A stretch of DNA of 9,516 nt, from assembly GCA_030038595.1 (NCBI GenBank), contig JASHSW010000058.1:1-9516 (forward strand), written 5' to 3'. Position numbers and translations under genes: made by a program. Source of the DNA: Methylovirgula sp. GTDB taxonomy: Bacteria; Pseudomonadota; Alphaproteobacteria; Rhizobiales; Beijerinckiaceae. Shown here in pieces: positions 1 through 6,671 of the stretch. Below the pieces are notes generated by a model. The model was given only the letters and a program-made list of their open reading frames with translations, was not told the origin of the DNA and made no database searches. Position 1 is the stretch's first letter, and every line of letters begins with the position of its first letter.

Positions 1-544
1 CTTTGCGCACCGGCGAATAGAGGCTGTCGATCGGGATCAAGCCGATCGGCGCATCCTCGCTCCGGTTGCGCTCCGCCGTCACGTAGCCCTTGCCGGTGTT
101 GACGGTGAATTCCATACGGATCTCGGCGCCTTCGTCGAGAGTGCAGATGACGAGGCTAGGGTTCAAGATCTGCACGTCGCCGACGGTCTGGATATCGGCA
201 GCCGTGACTTTACCGGGGCCTTGTTTCTTCATCACCATGCGCTTCGGCCCATCGCTCTGCATTTTGATGGCGATGTCCTTGATGTTGAGCACGATGTCTG
301 TGATGTCTTCGCGCACGCCGGGAATCGACGAGAATTCGTGCAGCACGCCGTCGATGTGCACCGAGCTGATCGCCGCGCCCTGCAGCGACGACAAGAGAAC
401 CCGCCGCAAGGAATTGCCGAGCGTGACGCCGAAGCCGCGTTCCAGCGGCTCGGCGACGATTGTGGCGAGCCGCTTCGGATCGTCACCGGGGGCGACATCG
501 AGCTTGTTCGGCTTGATGAGCTCCTGCCAATTTTTCTGAATCAC
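1..544 (-). CDS. rpoA: RNA polymerase alpha subunit, N-terminal part (cut by left window edge)
   Basis: Encodes the alpha subunit of RNA polymerase, whose N-terminal domain dimerises and nucleates assembly of beta and beta'. The visible 181 codons read [16 protein letters not shown] and continue in one open frame to the window edge, ending near YSPVRK, so about half of a normal protein of roughly 335-340 residues is present; the C-terminal DNA-binding domain lies outside. The dimer-interface motif GNSLRR is at residues 43-48, followed by [14 protein letters not shown]. The start is GTG at 544, chosen because the family begins MIQKNW and because AAGGA lies 7 bases upstream; there is no in-frame ATG nearby. 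It follows rpsK after 63 bases, and rplQ is expected downstream. Identification is secure from the near-verbatim family sequence. Confidence 0.98.
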   Translation of the reverse strand, partial: MIQKNWQELIKPNKLDVAPGDDPKRLATIVAEPLERGFGVTLGNSLRRVLLSSLQGAAISSVHIDGVLHEFSSIPGVREDITDIVLNIKDIAIKMQSDGPKRMVMKKQGPGKVTAADIQTVGDVQILNPSLVICTLDEGAEIRMEFTVNTGKGYVTAERNRSEDAPIGLIPIDSLYSPVRK

Positions 545-551
545 GAGAACA

Positions 552-556
552 TCCTT
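552..556 (-). promoter_or_regulatory. Ribosome binding site deciding the GTG start of rpoA
   Basis: AAGGA on the minus strand, 7 bases before the GTG at 544-542. It supports GTG as the true rpoA start, since no ATG occurs in frame at the beginning of the conserved sequence. Confidence 0.75.
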
Positions 557-567
557 CGTTCGAGCAT

Positions 568-596
568 GAGAACTCCGGCGGCATCGGGGAGCTCTC
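568..596 (-). other. mRNA hairpin in the rpsK-rpoA spacer
   Basis: In the 63-base spacer the transcript can form a 9-bp stem: GAGAGCUCC (596-588) pairs with GGAGUUCUC (576-568), with one G-U pair and an 11-base loop. No U-tract follows, so it is unlikely to be an intrinsic terminator. It sits about 23 bases before the rpoA start codon. It could be an RNA-processing or stability element, or a translational control site. The pairing is seen in the sequence; the function is inference. Confidence 0.5.
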
Positions 597-607
597 GCCT
601 GTTGGCG

Positions 608-997
608 TTAAACGCGTCGCCGCTTGCGCGGCCGGCAACCGTTGTGCGGAATCGGCGTTACGTCGCGGATCGAAGTCACCGTGAATCCCGAGGCCTGAAG
701 GGCGCGCAGCGCCGACTCACGCCCCGATCCCGGTCCGGAGACTTCGACTTCGAGCGTGCGCATGCCGTGTTCGGCGGCTTTGCGTGCCGCGTCCTCGGCC
801 GCCATCTGCGCCGCGTAAGGCGTCGACTTGCGCGAACCTTTGAATCCCATCGTCCCCGCCGACGACCAGGAGATCGTGTTGCCCTGGGCGTCGCTGATGG
901 TAATCATCGTATTGTTGAAGGTGGAATTCACATGCGCCACGCCGGAGACGATGTTCTTGCGCTCACGCCGGCGCACGCGGGTTGCTTCTTTCACCAT
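608..997 (-). CDS. rpsK: 30S ribosomal protein S11
   Basis: S11 sits on the platform of the 30S subunit near the E site and helps shape the Shine-Dalgarno cleft. The protein is 129 residues, the usual family length. Visible signatures are HVNSTFNNT (22-30), [20 protein letters not shown] (45-64), the [13 protein letters not shown] block (88-100) and the basic tail [18 protein letters not shown] (112-129). I chose the ATG at 997 because the family begins M(A/V)KEATRVRR. A second ATG at 1012 would add five residues, but the purine-rich GGAAGGA lies between the two, correctly placed to serve 997. It is 45 bases downstream of rpsM and 63 bases upstream of rpoA, in the normal alpha-operon order. 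Confidence 0.97.
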   Translation of the reverse strand: MVKEATRVRRRERKNIVSGVAHVNSTFNNTMITISDAQGNTISWSSAGTMGFKGSRKSTPYAAQMAAEDAARKAAEHGMRTLEVEVSGPGSGRESALRALQASGFTVTSIRDVTPIPHNGCRPRKRRRV

Positions 998-1042
998 GAT
1001 CCGTCCTTCCAACGCGCCCGTAATGCCAGGCGCTCGGGATTC

Positions 1043-1417
1043 TTACGTGGGCTTCTTCTTGCCGGCGATCGGCTTAGCCTTGCCTTTGCGGGTGCGCGCG
1101 TTGGTATGCGTGCGCTGGCCGCGCACCGGAAGCTGGCGGCGATGCCGCAAGCCGCGGTAGCAGCCAAGGTCCATCAGCCGTTTGATGTTCATCGCCACTT
1201 CGCGGCGCAGATCCCCCTCGACCCGATAATCGCGGTCGATGGTTTCGCGGATCTGTAGGATCTCGGAATCGGTGAGCTCGAATACGCGCCGCTGCGGCGG
1301 AATATTGACTTTGTCGCAGATCTCCCGCGCCTTCGTCGGGCCGATCCCATGAATATATTGGAGAGCTATGACGACGCGTTTGTTCGTCGGTATGTTGACG
1401 CCGGCAATACGGGCCAC
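1043..1417 (-). CDS. rpsM: 30S ribosomal protein S13, GTG start
   Basis: S13 lies in the head of the 30S subunit, forms intersubunit bridges with L5 and contacts P-site tRNA through its C-terminal tail. From the GTG at 1417 the protein is 124 residues, close to the usual 122. It starts [20 protein letters not shown], has the helix-hairpin-helix segment around IHGIGPTKA (22-30), and ends in the RNA-binding block running from [13 protein letters not shown] (88-100) through [12 protein letters not shown] (101-112). The start is GTG, because the family begins at exactly this residue and GGAG lies 7 bases upstream. An ATG at 1513 would add 32 residues with no family resemblance and would start downstream of the proposed promoter in leader sequence. 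It is the first gene after the promoter-bearing gap and heads the rpsM-rpsK-rpoA group. Confidence 0.97.
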   Translation of the reverse strand: MARIAGVNIPTNKRVVIALQYIHGIGPTKAREICDKVNIPPQRRVFELTDSEILQIRETIDRDYRVEGDLRREVAMNIKRLMDLGCYRGLRHRRQLPVRGQRTHTNARTRKGKAKPIAGKKKPT

Positions 1418-1424
1418 GCGTTTT

Positions 1425-1428
1425 CTCC
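1425..1428 (-). promoter_or_regulatory. Ribosome binding site deciding the GTG start of rpsM
   Basis: GGAG followed by AAAACGC and then GTG at 1417. The 7-base spacing is ideal, and it places the start at the conserved ARIAGVNIP sequence rather than at the ATG 96 bases upstream. Confidence 0.85.
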
Positions 1429-1448
1429 GGTTTGGCCGCTCCACGATG

Positions 1449-1466
1449 GGGCGGAAAATGCCGCCC
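1449..1466 (-). other. Leader hairpin upstream of rpsM
   Basis: The transcript reads GGGCGG-CAUUUU-CCGCCC, a perfect 6-bp GC stem with a 6-base loop, ending 31 bases before the rpsM GTG. It lies in the predicted untranslated leader between the promoter (1552-1580) and the gene. In E. coli the alpha operon leader before rpsM is the S4-binding translational control site. A comparable role here would be inference only, because rpsD is not in this window and the E. coli pseudoknot is not obviously reproduced. Confidence 0.45.
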
Positions 1467-1551
1467 TCCGGCGTGCCTGACAACGAAAACCCGGCCCTCT
1501 CATGGAAACCCATGGAAGCCAGGACCCGATCCTTTCGGCTTGAGGCGTTTT

Positions 1552-1580
1552 ACCTAGTGATCCGCCGCGCTTCCGTCAAC
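1552..1580 (-). promoter_or_regulatory. Candidate sigma-70 (housekeeping) promoter for rpsM-rpsK-rpoA
   Basis: On the minus strand GTTGAC (1580-1575) serves as -35, followed by exactly 17 bases and CTAGGT (1557-1552) as -10. Against the alphaproteobacterial pattern CTTGAC-17-CTATAT this matches 5 of 6 and 4 of 6 positions. It lies in the largest intergenic gap of the window, just where the alpha operon begins. Transcription would start near 1545, giving a leader of about 128 bases. The motif and spacing are seen; activity is inferred. Confidence 0.55.
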
Positions 1581-1607
1581 CGCCAATTGTGGCAAATCGT
1601 CGACTTT

Positions 1608-1628
1608 GGCGGGGACAAAGGTCCCGCC
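1608..1628 (-). other. GC-rich hairpin after adk
   Basis: The transcript GGCGGGAC-CUUU-GUCCCCGCC can fold into a stem of 6 plus 2 bp with one bulged C. What follows is AAAGUCGACG with no U-run, so it is not a canonical intrinsic terminator. It sits between the adk stop and the rpsM promoter, and could weaken read-through or stabilise the 3' end of the secY-adk message. Function is unproven. Confidence 0.4.
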
Positions 1629-1640
1629 GGCCCCTCCCCC

Positions 1641-1661
1641 GCGGCTTCGGGGCGGAGCCGC
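1641..1661 (-). other. Second GC-rich inverted repeat directly after adk
   Basis: GCGGCU (1661-1656) and AGCCGC (1646-1641) form a 6-bp stem around a 9-base loop, starting 5 bases after the adk stop codon. There is no downstream U-tract. Together with the hairpin at 1608-1628 it may mark the 3' end of the upstream message, but inverted repeats in such GC-rich DNA can also be chance. Confidence 0.3.
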
Positions 1662-1665
1662 AAGT

Positions 1666-2253
1666 TCAGACCCTTGCAGAGCTTTCGGCCGCTCGGTCGA
1701 TTTGCGCCGCGACCCGGTCGATCGGCGCCATGCCATCGACCGTTTTTAGGAGGCCCTGCCGGGCATAATAGTCCGAAACCGGCGCCGTCATCTCCCGGTA
1801 GGCCGCAAGGCGGGTCTTGAATGCCTCCGGGTTGTCGTCGGCGCGCACCGCACAGCCCTTGGCGACCATCTCCTTGGCGCGCCTATCGATGCGACCGAGC
1901 AGCGCCGATTCGTCGACCTTGAGCTCGATCACCGCGTCGAGTTTCATGTTCTTGGCCCTCAGCAGCTCGTCGAGCGCCTCGGCCTGCTTCACGGTGCGCG
2001 GAAATCCATCGAGGATAAAGCCGGCCGCCGCATCGGGCTGCTCGATCCGCGCCGCGATGATTTTGAGCACGACCTCATCGGGGACGAGGCTGCCGGAGTC
2101 GACGAGCGCCTTGACCCGGCTGCCGGCCGGCGTTCCGGCGGCGGCGCGCAGCATGTCGCCGGTCGACAATTGCGGGATGCCATATTTCTGCATCAGGCGT
2201 GCAGATTGCGTGCCTTTTCCCGCGCCCGGCGGTCCGAGCACGACGAGCCTCAT
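1666..2253 (-). CDS. adk: Adenylate kinase, short-LID form
   Basis: Cytoplasmic enzyme that interconverts ATP + AMP and 2 ADP and so keeps the adenylate pool in balance. The 195-residue protein begins [15 protein letters not shown] with the P-loop at residues 7-15, has the AMP-binding segment QLSTGDMLR (28-36), and the DGFPRT signature at 82-87. The LID region is short: between R121 and R137 there is only about 16 residues and no zinc-binding cysteine cluster, followed by the catalytic pattern R137-ADD-...-R148. This explains the length of 195 against about 214 in E. coli and fits the short bacterial form seen in many alphaproteobacteria. Its ATG overlaps the secY stop (ATGA), so it is very probably translationally coupled to secY. 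A 248-base gap follows before rpsM. Confidence 0.97.
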   Translation of the reverse strand: MRLVVLGPPGAGKGTQSARLMQKYGIPQLSTGDMLRAAAGTPAGSRVKALVDSGSLVPDEVVLKIIAARIEQPDAAAGFILDGFPRTVKQAEALDELLRAKNMKLDAVIELKVDESALLGRIDRRAKEMVAKGCAVRADDNPEAFKTRLAAYREMTAPVSDYYARQGLLKTVDGMAPIDRVAAQIDRAAESSARV

Positions 2254-3584
2254 CGTTTCCTGCCCCGCAATTTGGCCTTTTTCACCAAGCCTTCGTATTG
2301 GTGCGCTTGGAGGTGGCCGTGAATCTGCGCCACCGTATCCATTGTAACGCTAACGACGATCAGAAGCGAGGTACCGCCGAAATAGAACGGCATATTGGCG
2401 TAGGAGATGAGGATCTGCGGCAACAGGCAAATCAGGCTCAAATACGCGGCGCCGACCACCGTAATGCGCATCAACACCTTGTCGATATATTGCGCGGTGC
2501 GCTCGCCTGGCCTTATGCCGGGAATGAAGCCGCTATGTTTCTTCAAGTTGTCGGCGGTCTCGGTCGGATTGAAGACGATCGCCGTGTAGAAGAACGTAAA
2601 GAACACGATCAGCGCGACGTAGAGAATCAAATACAGCGGACGGCCTTGGCCGAGATAGAGCGAAATCGCCCCCAAAATGCCGCCGCCGCCGCGCTGCGCG
2701 GAGAAATTGGCAATGGTGGTCGGCAGGAGCAGAAGCGAAGAAGCGAAGATCGGCGGAATGACGCCCGACGTATTGAGCTTCAGAGGCAGAAACGACGTTT
2801 GGCCTTCGTAAACTCGATTGCCCTGCTGGCGCTTCGGATAGGTGATGACGAGTCGGCGCTGGGCACGCTCCATGAACACGATGAAGCCGACCACGAACAC
2901 CGCCATCACCATGACGAGGATGATGAGGAAAGTCGAAAGCTGCCCCTGCCGGCCGAGTTCGAGCGTGTGAATGATCGCCGTGGGAAATGCCGCCACAATC
3001 CCGGAGAAGATGATCAGCGATGAGCCGTTGCCGATGCCGCGCGAAGTGATCTGCTCGCCGAGCCACATCAGAAAGACGGTGCCGCCCGTCAAGGTCAGCG
3101 TCGTCGTCAGCAGGAAGAAAAGTCCCGGATTGCTGACGACCCCCGCCTGTCCTTCGAGACCGATGGCGATCCCATAGGCCTGGAAGCCGGCGAGCACCAC
3201 CGTCAGGTAGCGCGTGTATTGGTTGAGGATCTTGCGGCCCCCCTCGCCCTCCTTCTTCAACGCCTCGAGCGTCGGAAAGACGCTCGTCAGAAGCTGGATG
3301 ATGATCGAGGCGGAAATATACGGCATGATGTTCAGGGCGAAGATCGCCATGCGCTGCACGGCGCCGCCCGAGAACATGTTGAAGAGCTGAAGAACGCCCT
3401 GGTTGTTGCCGTTGAACGTCGCTTCGAAGGCGGCAGGATCGATGCCCGGCAGCGGAATGTAGGTGCCTAGCCGATAGATAATCAGCGCGCCAAGGGTGAA
3501 CCAGATCCGCTTTTTGAGCTCGTCGGCCTTGGCGAAGGCGGCCCAGTTGACGTTGGCGGCAAGTTGTTCAGCGGCCGATACCAT
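2250..3584 (-). CDS. secY: Preprotein translocase channel subunit SecY
   Basis: Inner-membrane channel of the SecYEG translocon, exporting unfolded proteins with SecA and inserting membrane proteins from ribosomes. The protein is 444 residues, a normal length, and has about ten hydrophobic segments. Recognisable landmarks are [20 protein letters not shown] (21-40, first membrane span), [18 protein letters not shown] (176-193), the basic cytoplasmic loop [19 protein letters not shown] (239-257), [15 protein letters not shown] (271-285), [17 protein letters not shown] (351-367, the loop with the conserved Arg that contacts ribosome or SecA), and [15 protein letters not shown] (403-417). The ATG at 3584 has GGAG 6 bases upstream. 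A 122-base gap with a strong hairpin separates it from rplO, while adk overlaps its stop by four bases. Confidence 0.98.
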   Translation of the reverse strand: MVSAAEQLAANVNWAAFAKADELKKRIWFTLGALIIYRLGTYIPLPGIDPAAFEATFNGNNQGVLQLFNMFSGGAVQRMAIFALNIMPYISASIIIQLLTSVFPTLEALKKEGEGGRKILNQYTRYLTVVLAGFQAYGIAIGLEGQAGVVSNPGLFFLLTTTLTLTGGTVFLMWLGEQITSRGIGNGSSLIIFSGIVAAFPTAIIHTLELGRQGQLSTFLIILVMVMAVFVVGFIVFMERAQRRLVITYPKRQQGNRVYEGQTSFLPLKLNTSGVIPPIFASSLLLLPTTIANFSAQRGGGGILGAISLYLGQGRPLYLILYVALIVFFTFFYTAIVFNPTETADNLKKHSGFIPGIRPGERTAQYIDKVLMRITVVGAAYLSLICLLPQILISYANMPFYFGGTSLLIVVSVTMDTVAQIHGHLQAHQYEGLVKKAKLRGRKR

Positions 3585-3590
3585 GTAGTG

Positions 3591-3594
3591 CTCC
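3591..3594 (-). promoter_or_regulatory. secY ribosome binding site adjoining a hairpin
   Basis: GGAG, 6 bases before the secY ATG at 3584, and only 2 bases downstream of the strong hairpin at 3597-3615. The closeness means the folded RNA could hinder or set ribosome access. Confidence 0.7.
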
Positions 3595-3596
3595 GC

Positions 3597-3615
3597 GCGG
3601 CGCGCGGCGCGCCGC
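3597..3615 (-). other. Strong GC hairpin immediately upstream of the secY ribosome binding site
   Basis: The transcript GCGGCGCG-CCG-CGCGCCGC makes a perfect 8-bp all-GC stem with a 3-base loop. It ends 2 bases before the secY GGAG. No U-run follows, so it is not a standard terminator. It occupies part of the 122-base rplO-secY spacer (3585-3706), which otherwise shows no gene and no convincing promoter. It may be a translational control element or an RNase processing or stability structure. Confidence 0.5.
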
Positions 3616-3706
3616 CAAGGCTCGAGAAACGTTCACCGGCTGGCGGCGATGCGGTCGATGTGGGAACCCCGCGGCTCCTCCGCAACGGGCGCATCGCAGT
3701 TCCGGC

Positions 3707-4183
3707 TCAGGCCTCCGTGACGTCAGCAGCCAGCAGGCGCACCGAGCCGCCGGCTTTTTCGATCGCCGCGATCGCCGATTTCGACGCCGCCGCCACTTCG
3801 AAAGCAAGCGGAGCGCTGATCTCGCCCATGCCGAGGATCTTTACGCCGTCGCGCCGCTTGCCGCAGACGCCGGCCTCGACCAGCGCATCGACCGTGATCG
3901 GCGCGCCGCGCGCAAGCCTGCCCGAATCGACCGCCGCTTGGACGCGGCGCAGATTGACCTCGTTATAGTGTGTGGGATGCGGCGGCGTGAAGCCGCGTTT
4001 CGGCAAGCGCCGGTGCAGGGGCATCTGTCCGCCTTCGAACCCCTTGATTCGAACGCCGGTGCGCGCCTTTTGGCCCTTGACGCCGCGGCCGCCGGTCTTG
4101 CCTTTGCCGGAACCGATGCCGCGACCTATGCGCATGCGCGCTTTCGATGCGCCGGGGTTGTCGGCGATTTCGTTGAGTTTCAT
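3707..4183 (-). CDS. rplO: 50S ribosomal protein L15
   Basis: L15 is a late-assembly 50S protein whose long N-terminal arm threads into 23S rRNA. The protein is 158 residues, normal for alphaproteobacteria. The Gly/Lys/Arg-rich arm runs through about residue 45 ([20 protein letters not shown] at 21-40), followed by the hallmark [18 protein letters not shown] (48-65) and a globular C-terminal half with ILGMGEI (116-122). It begins [14 protein letters not shown], the family start. It lies 10 bases after rpmD, with GAGG overlapping the rpmD stop codon and 8 bases before the ATG, so coupling is likely. It is the last ribosomal gene before secY. Confidence 0.98.
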   Translation of the reverse strand: MKLNEIADNPGASKARMRIGRGIGSGKGKTGGRGVKGQKARTGVRIKGFEGGQMPLHRRLPKRGFTPPHPTHYNEVNLRRVQAAVDSGRLARGAPITVDALVEAGVCGKRRDGVKILGMGEISAPLAFEVAAASKSAIAAIEKAGGSVRLLAADVTEA

Positions 4184-4193
4184 GACGCGGCCC

Positions 4194-4388
4194 TCATTCC
4201 ACGATGCGCACGAGATGCGCGACTTTGGCGACCATGCCGCGCACCGCCGGCGTGTCGGGCAGAGATGCCCGCCGCCCGATCTTGTTGAGCTTGAGGCCGA
4301 TCAACGTCGCCCGCTGCGCGGCGGGACGGCCGATCGGGCTTCCGATCTGTTCGACGGTGAAGCGCGCCTTTGCTTTGCTTTTTGCCAT
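4194..4388 (-). CDS. rpmD: 50S ribosomal protein L30
   Basis: Small 50S protein of 64 residues, the usual bacterial length (about 60-65). After a short basic lead [10 protein letters not shown] it reads [29 protein letters not shown], matching the L30 core (conserved Q-I-x-S-x-I-G and GLgLnkig-type segments), then [18 protein letters not shown]. Its ATG lies one base after the rpsE stop (TGA-A-ATG), so it is almost certainly translated by coupling. The position between rpsE and rplO confirms the call. Confidence 0.96.
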   Translation of the reverse strand: MAKSKAKARFTVEQIGSPIGRPAAQRATLIGLKLNKIGRRASLPDTPAVRGMVAKVAHLVRIVE

Positions 4389-4389
4389 T

Positions 4390-4959
4390 TCATGCCTCCG
4401 CGACGGCTTCTGCCTCGCCGCCTTGACGGCGCGCCTGCAATGTCGAGACTTTCATGCCGCGCCGCGCCGCGACGGCGCGCGGCGAATCTTCCTTTTGAAG
4501 GGCGTCGAATGTCGCCCGCACCATGTTGTAGGGATTGGAGGAGCCTTGCGACTTCGCGACGACATCATGCATGCCGAGCGTCTCGAAAACGGCGCGCATC
4601 GGGCCGCCGGCGATGATTCCGGTGCCGGCCGGCGCGGCGCGTAATACGACCTTGCCGGCACCATGCCGGCCGGTGACGTCGTGATGCAGGGTGCGGCCTT
4701 CACGCAGTGGGACGCGGATCAGCGCGTGCTTGGCGGCCTCGGTCGCCTTGCGGATCGCTTCCGGTACTTCGCGCGCCTTGCCGTGGCCGAAGCCCACTCT
4801 CCCCTTCTGGTCGCCGACGACGACGAGCGCGGCAAAACCGAAGCGCCGCCCGCCCTTCACGACTTTCGCGACGCGATTGATGTGGACCAAACGATCCACG
4901 AATTCGCTGTCGCGCTCTTCCCGGTCGCGGCCGCGGCCGCCTTCGCCTTCACGTGCCAT
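4390..4959 (-). CDS. rpsE: 30S ribosomal protein S5
   Basis: S5 lies on the back of the 30S subunit near the mRNA entry channel and affects decoding accuracy. The protein is 189 residues; alphaproteobacterial S5 is commonly somewhat longer than the 167 of E. coli. A charged leader ([20 protein letters not shown]) precedes the double-stranded-RNA-binding-like N-domain with [20 protein letters not shown] (27-46) and [17 protein letters not shown] (53-69). The C-domain has [18 protein letters not shown] (112-129) and [14 protein letters not shown] (141-154), and an Ala/Glu-rich tail ends the chain. The start at 4959 is preceded by the purine-rich GGAAGAG. It follows rplR after 42 bases and nearly abuts rpmD. 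Confidence 0.98.
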   Translation of the reverse strand: MAREGEGGRGRDREERDSEFVDRLVHINRVAKVVKGGRRFGFAALVVVGDQKGRVGFGHGKAREVPEAIRKATEAAKHALIRVPLREGRTLHHDVTGRHGAGKVVLRAAPAGTGIIAGGPMRAVFETLGMHDVVAKSQGSSNPYNMVRATFDALQKEDSPRAVAARRGMKVSTLQARRQGGEAEAVAEA

Positions 4960-5001
4960 AAATCTCTTCCGTCCTCTCCCGGCGCTTTTGCGGCGCGCAC
5001 A

Positions 5002-5364
5002 TCAGATCGTCAACCCGGCTTCGCGCGCGCCTTCGGCCAGCGCCTTGACGCGGCCGTGATACATATACGCCCCGCGGTCGAATACCACCTCTTTAATTCC
5101 CGCCTCGATGGCGCGCTCGGCGATCTGCTTGCCGATGCGCCGCGCCGCCTCGATGGTGGCGCCCGTTTTCAGGCTTTCGCGATTGACCTTTTCGAGCGAA
5201 GAAGCAGCGGCGAGCGTGCGTCCGGCGACATCGTCGATGATCTGGCAATAGATCTGCTTCGATGAGCGATAGACCGAAAGGCGCGGCCTGCCATAGGCGT
5301 GCACCTTAACCGCGCGTCGCACACGCGCCTTGCGGCGGACTTCCGTCTTGCTTTGCTTGCTCAT
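5002..5364 (-). CDS. rplR: 50S ribosomal protein L18
   Basis: L18 binds 5S rRNA and, with L5, helps dock it in the central protuberance of the 50S subunit. The protein is 120 residues, the usual length. It has the basic N-terminus [20 protein letters not shown], then [21 protein letters not shown] (split by family convention around residues 25-45), and the signatures VVFDRG (93-98) and [14 protein letters not shown] (102-115). I chose the ATG at 5364: an in-frame ATG at 5406 would add 14 residues inside the end of rplF and the family start is M-x-K. It lies 4 bases after the rplF stop and 42 bases before rpsE. Confidence 0.96.
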   Translation of the reverse strand: MSKQSKTEVRRKARVRRAVKVHAYGRPRLSVYRSSKQIYCQIIDDVAGRTLAAASSLEKVNRESLKTGATIEAARRIGKQIAERAIEAGIKEVVFDRGAYMYHGRVKALAEGAREAGLTI

Positions 5365-5368
5365 CGCC

Positions 5369-5902
5369 TTACTTCTTCTTGCCTTCCTTGCGGAAGATGA
5401 ACTCATCCGAATATTTCACCCCCTTGCCTTTGTAGGGCTCGGGCGGCCGGAAAGCGCGGATCTCCGCCGCGACCTGGCCGACCTTATGCTTATCGGTGCC
5501 GCTGATGGCGATTTCCGTCGGCTTCGGCGTCGCAATGGTAATGCCTTGCGGAATGGGGAAAGTCACGTCGTGGCTATAGCCCAGTGACAGTTGCAGGTTC
5601 TTGCCGGCAACCGCCGCCTTGTAGCCGACGCCGTTGATCTCCAGCCGTCTCTCGAACCCTTTGGTGACTCCCACGACAAGATTGTTCAGCATGGCGCGGG
5701 TCGTGCCCCATAGGGCGCGCGCCCGCTTGGAATCGCTGCGCGGATCGACCCTGAGCTGATTGTCGGCGAGGCTCACGGCGACGTCGCCCGGCGCGACGAA
5801 GCGCAATTCGCCCTTGCCGCCTTTGATGACGACCGCCTGGCCTTCGACCTTGGCGGTGACGCCGGCCGGCAGAGAGACAGGCTTTTTCCCGACGCGCGAC
5901 AT
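5369..5902 (-). CDS. rplF: 50S ribosomal protein L6
   Basis: L6 lies near the base of the L7/L12 stalk and the sarcin-ricin loop of the 50S subunit. The protein is 177 residues, exactly the common length. It starts [15 protein letters not shown], carries two related L6 domains (roughly 1-82 and 83-177) and the diagnostic [15 protein letters not shown] (153-167). The ATG at 5902 is the family start and has GAGGA 8 bases upstream; the longer open frame reaching to 6058 runs inside rpsH and is not coding. It follows rpsH after 19 bases and precedes rplR by 4. Confidence 0.98.
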   Translation of the reverse strand: MSRVGKKPVSLPAGVTAKVEGQAVVIKGGKGELRFVAPGDVAVSLADNQLRVDPRSDSKRARALWGTTRAMLNNLVVGVTKGFERRLEINGVGYKAAVAGKNLQLSLGYSHDVTFPIPQGITIATPKPTEIAISGTDKHKVGQVAAEIRAFRPPEPYKGKGVKYSDEFIFRKEGKKK

Positions 5903-5921
5903 GATCCAATTCCTCGTTCGC

Positions 5922-6320
5922 TCAAAACACCTTGCACAAAACTTCGCCGCCCACGTGGGCATCGCGCGCGACGTGGTCGGCCATGACGCCCTTCGGCGTC
6001 GAAACGATCGTGATGCCGAGGCCGTTGGCGACCTGCGGCATTTCGGTGACGCCGGCATAGACGCGCCGGCCGGGCTTCGACACGCGCTGCAGCTCGTGGA
6101 TCACCGGTTCGCCGTCGTAATATTTAAGCTCGATCTCGAACTCGGTGCGGCCGTTGCCGTATTCGGTCGTCGAGTAGCCGCGGATATAGCCTTCCTGGGC
6201 GAGCACATCGAGCACGTTTGCGCGTAGCCGCGAGCCCGGCGTGTTCACCTTGCCCTTGCGGCGCATCTGCGCGTTGCGGATGCGGCTCAGCATATCGCCG
6301 AGAGGATCGTTCATCGCCAT
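5922..6320 (-). CDS. rpsH: 30S ribosomal protein S8
   Basis: S8 binds the central domain of 16S rRNA early in 30S assembly. In E. coli it also represses spc operon translation by binding an rRNA-like site at the start of rplE. The 132-residue protein starts [18 protein letters not shown] and carries the signature STPKGVMAD (107-115) near the C-terminus. GGAG lies 6 bases before the ATG at 6320 and overlaps the rpsN stop codon (TAG), showing tight coupling. A second ATG two codons in (MNDPLG) is possible but less well spaced. I do not recognise a clear S8-like target near rplE, so autoregulation here is open. Confidence 0.98.
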   Translation of the reverse strand: MAMNDPLGDMLSRIRNAQMRRKGKVNTPGSRLRANVLDVLAQEGYIRGYSTTEYGNGRTEFEIELKYYDGEPVIHELQRVSKPGRRVYAGVTEMPQVANGLGITIVSTPKGVMADHVARDAHVGGEVLCKVF

Positions 6321-6329
6321 GACCCCCTC

Positions 6330-6635
6330 CTACCAGCTCGACTTGACAAGACCGGGAATTAAACCGCGTGCGCCAAGGTCGCGCACCGCGATGCGCGACA
6401 TTTTCATCTTGCCGATGAAGCCGCGCGGCCGGCCGGAGATCTCGCAGCGATTGCGCAACCGGCTGGGCGCCGAATTACGCGGCAATTTGGCGAGCTTGAG
6501 ACGCGCCGCGAAGCGGTCTTCGGTGCTCGCCGTCTTATCTTTCGCCAGCGCCTTCAGCTTCTTGCGGCGCACGGCATATTGCTTGACGAGCTGCGCGCGG
6601 TGGTTGTTTTTTTCAATCGAACTTTTCTTGGCCAT
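6330..6635 (-). CDS. rpsN: 30S ribosomal protein S14, zinc-free long form
   Basis: S14 is a late 30S head protein beside S3 and S10. The 101-residue chain matches the long form. It begins MAKKSSIEKNNHRAQLVKQY and contains RNRCEISGRPRGF (61-73) followed by the C-terminal block SRIAVRDLGARGLIPGLVKSSW in the family pattern. Only one cysteine (C64) is present, where zinc-type S14 proteins have two CxxC pairs, so this copy should not bind zinc. The ATG at 6635 has GAGG 7 bases upstream. It lies 36 bases after rplE and 9 bases before rpsH. Confidence 0.98.
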   Translation of the reverse strand: MAKKSSIEKNNHRAQLVKQYAVRRKKLKALAKDKTASTEDRFAARLKLAKLPRNSAPSRLRNRCEISGRPRGFIGKMKMSRIAVRDLGARGLIPGLVKSSW

Positions 6636-6671
6636 TGATCTGCCTCTGGTCTCCGCGTTTGAGACGTCGTC

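Noticed and set aside
221..1258. Plus-strand open frame of 345 codons
   Set aside because: It lies opposite rpoA, rpsK and rpsM, is very Arg/His-rich, resembles no family I know, and is the usual antisense shadow of GC-rich coding DNA.
1418..1513. Longer rpsM from the ATG at 1513
   Set aside because: Adds 32 residues unlike any S13; the GTG at 1417 has an ideal ribosome binding site and matches the family start.
1608..1628. Intrinsic terminator after adk
   Set aside because: The hairpin is good but no U-run follows, so I list it only as a hairpin.
1554..1736. Small minus-strand open frame of 60 codons across the end of adk and the following gap
   Set aside because: Begins inside adk in another frame, is Arg/Ser/Gly-rich and has no recognisable features; it is not L36 because it has no Cys/His zinc site.
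2199..3023. Plus-strand open frame of 274 codons
   Set aside because: Antisense to secY and the beginning of adk; composition (runs of His, Asp, Glu, Arg) is that of a mirrored membrane-protein gene rather than a real protein.
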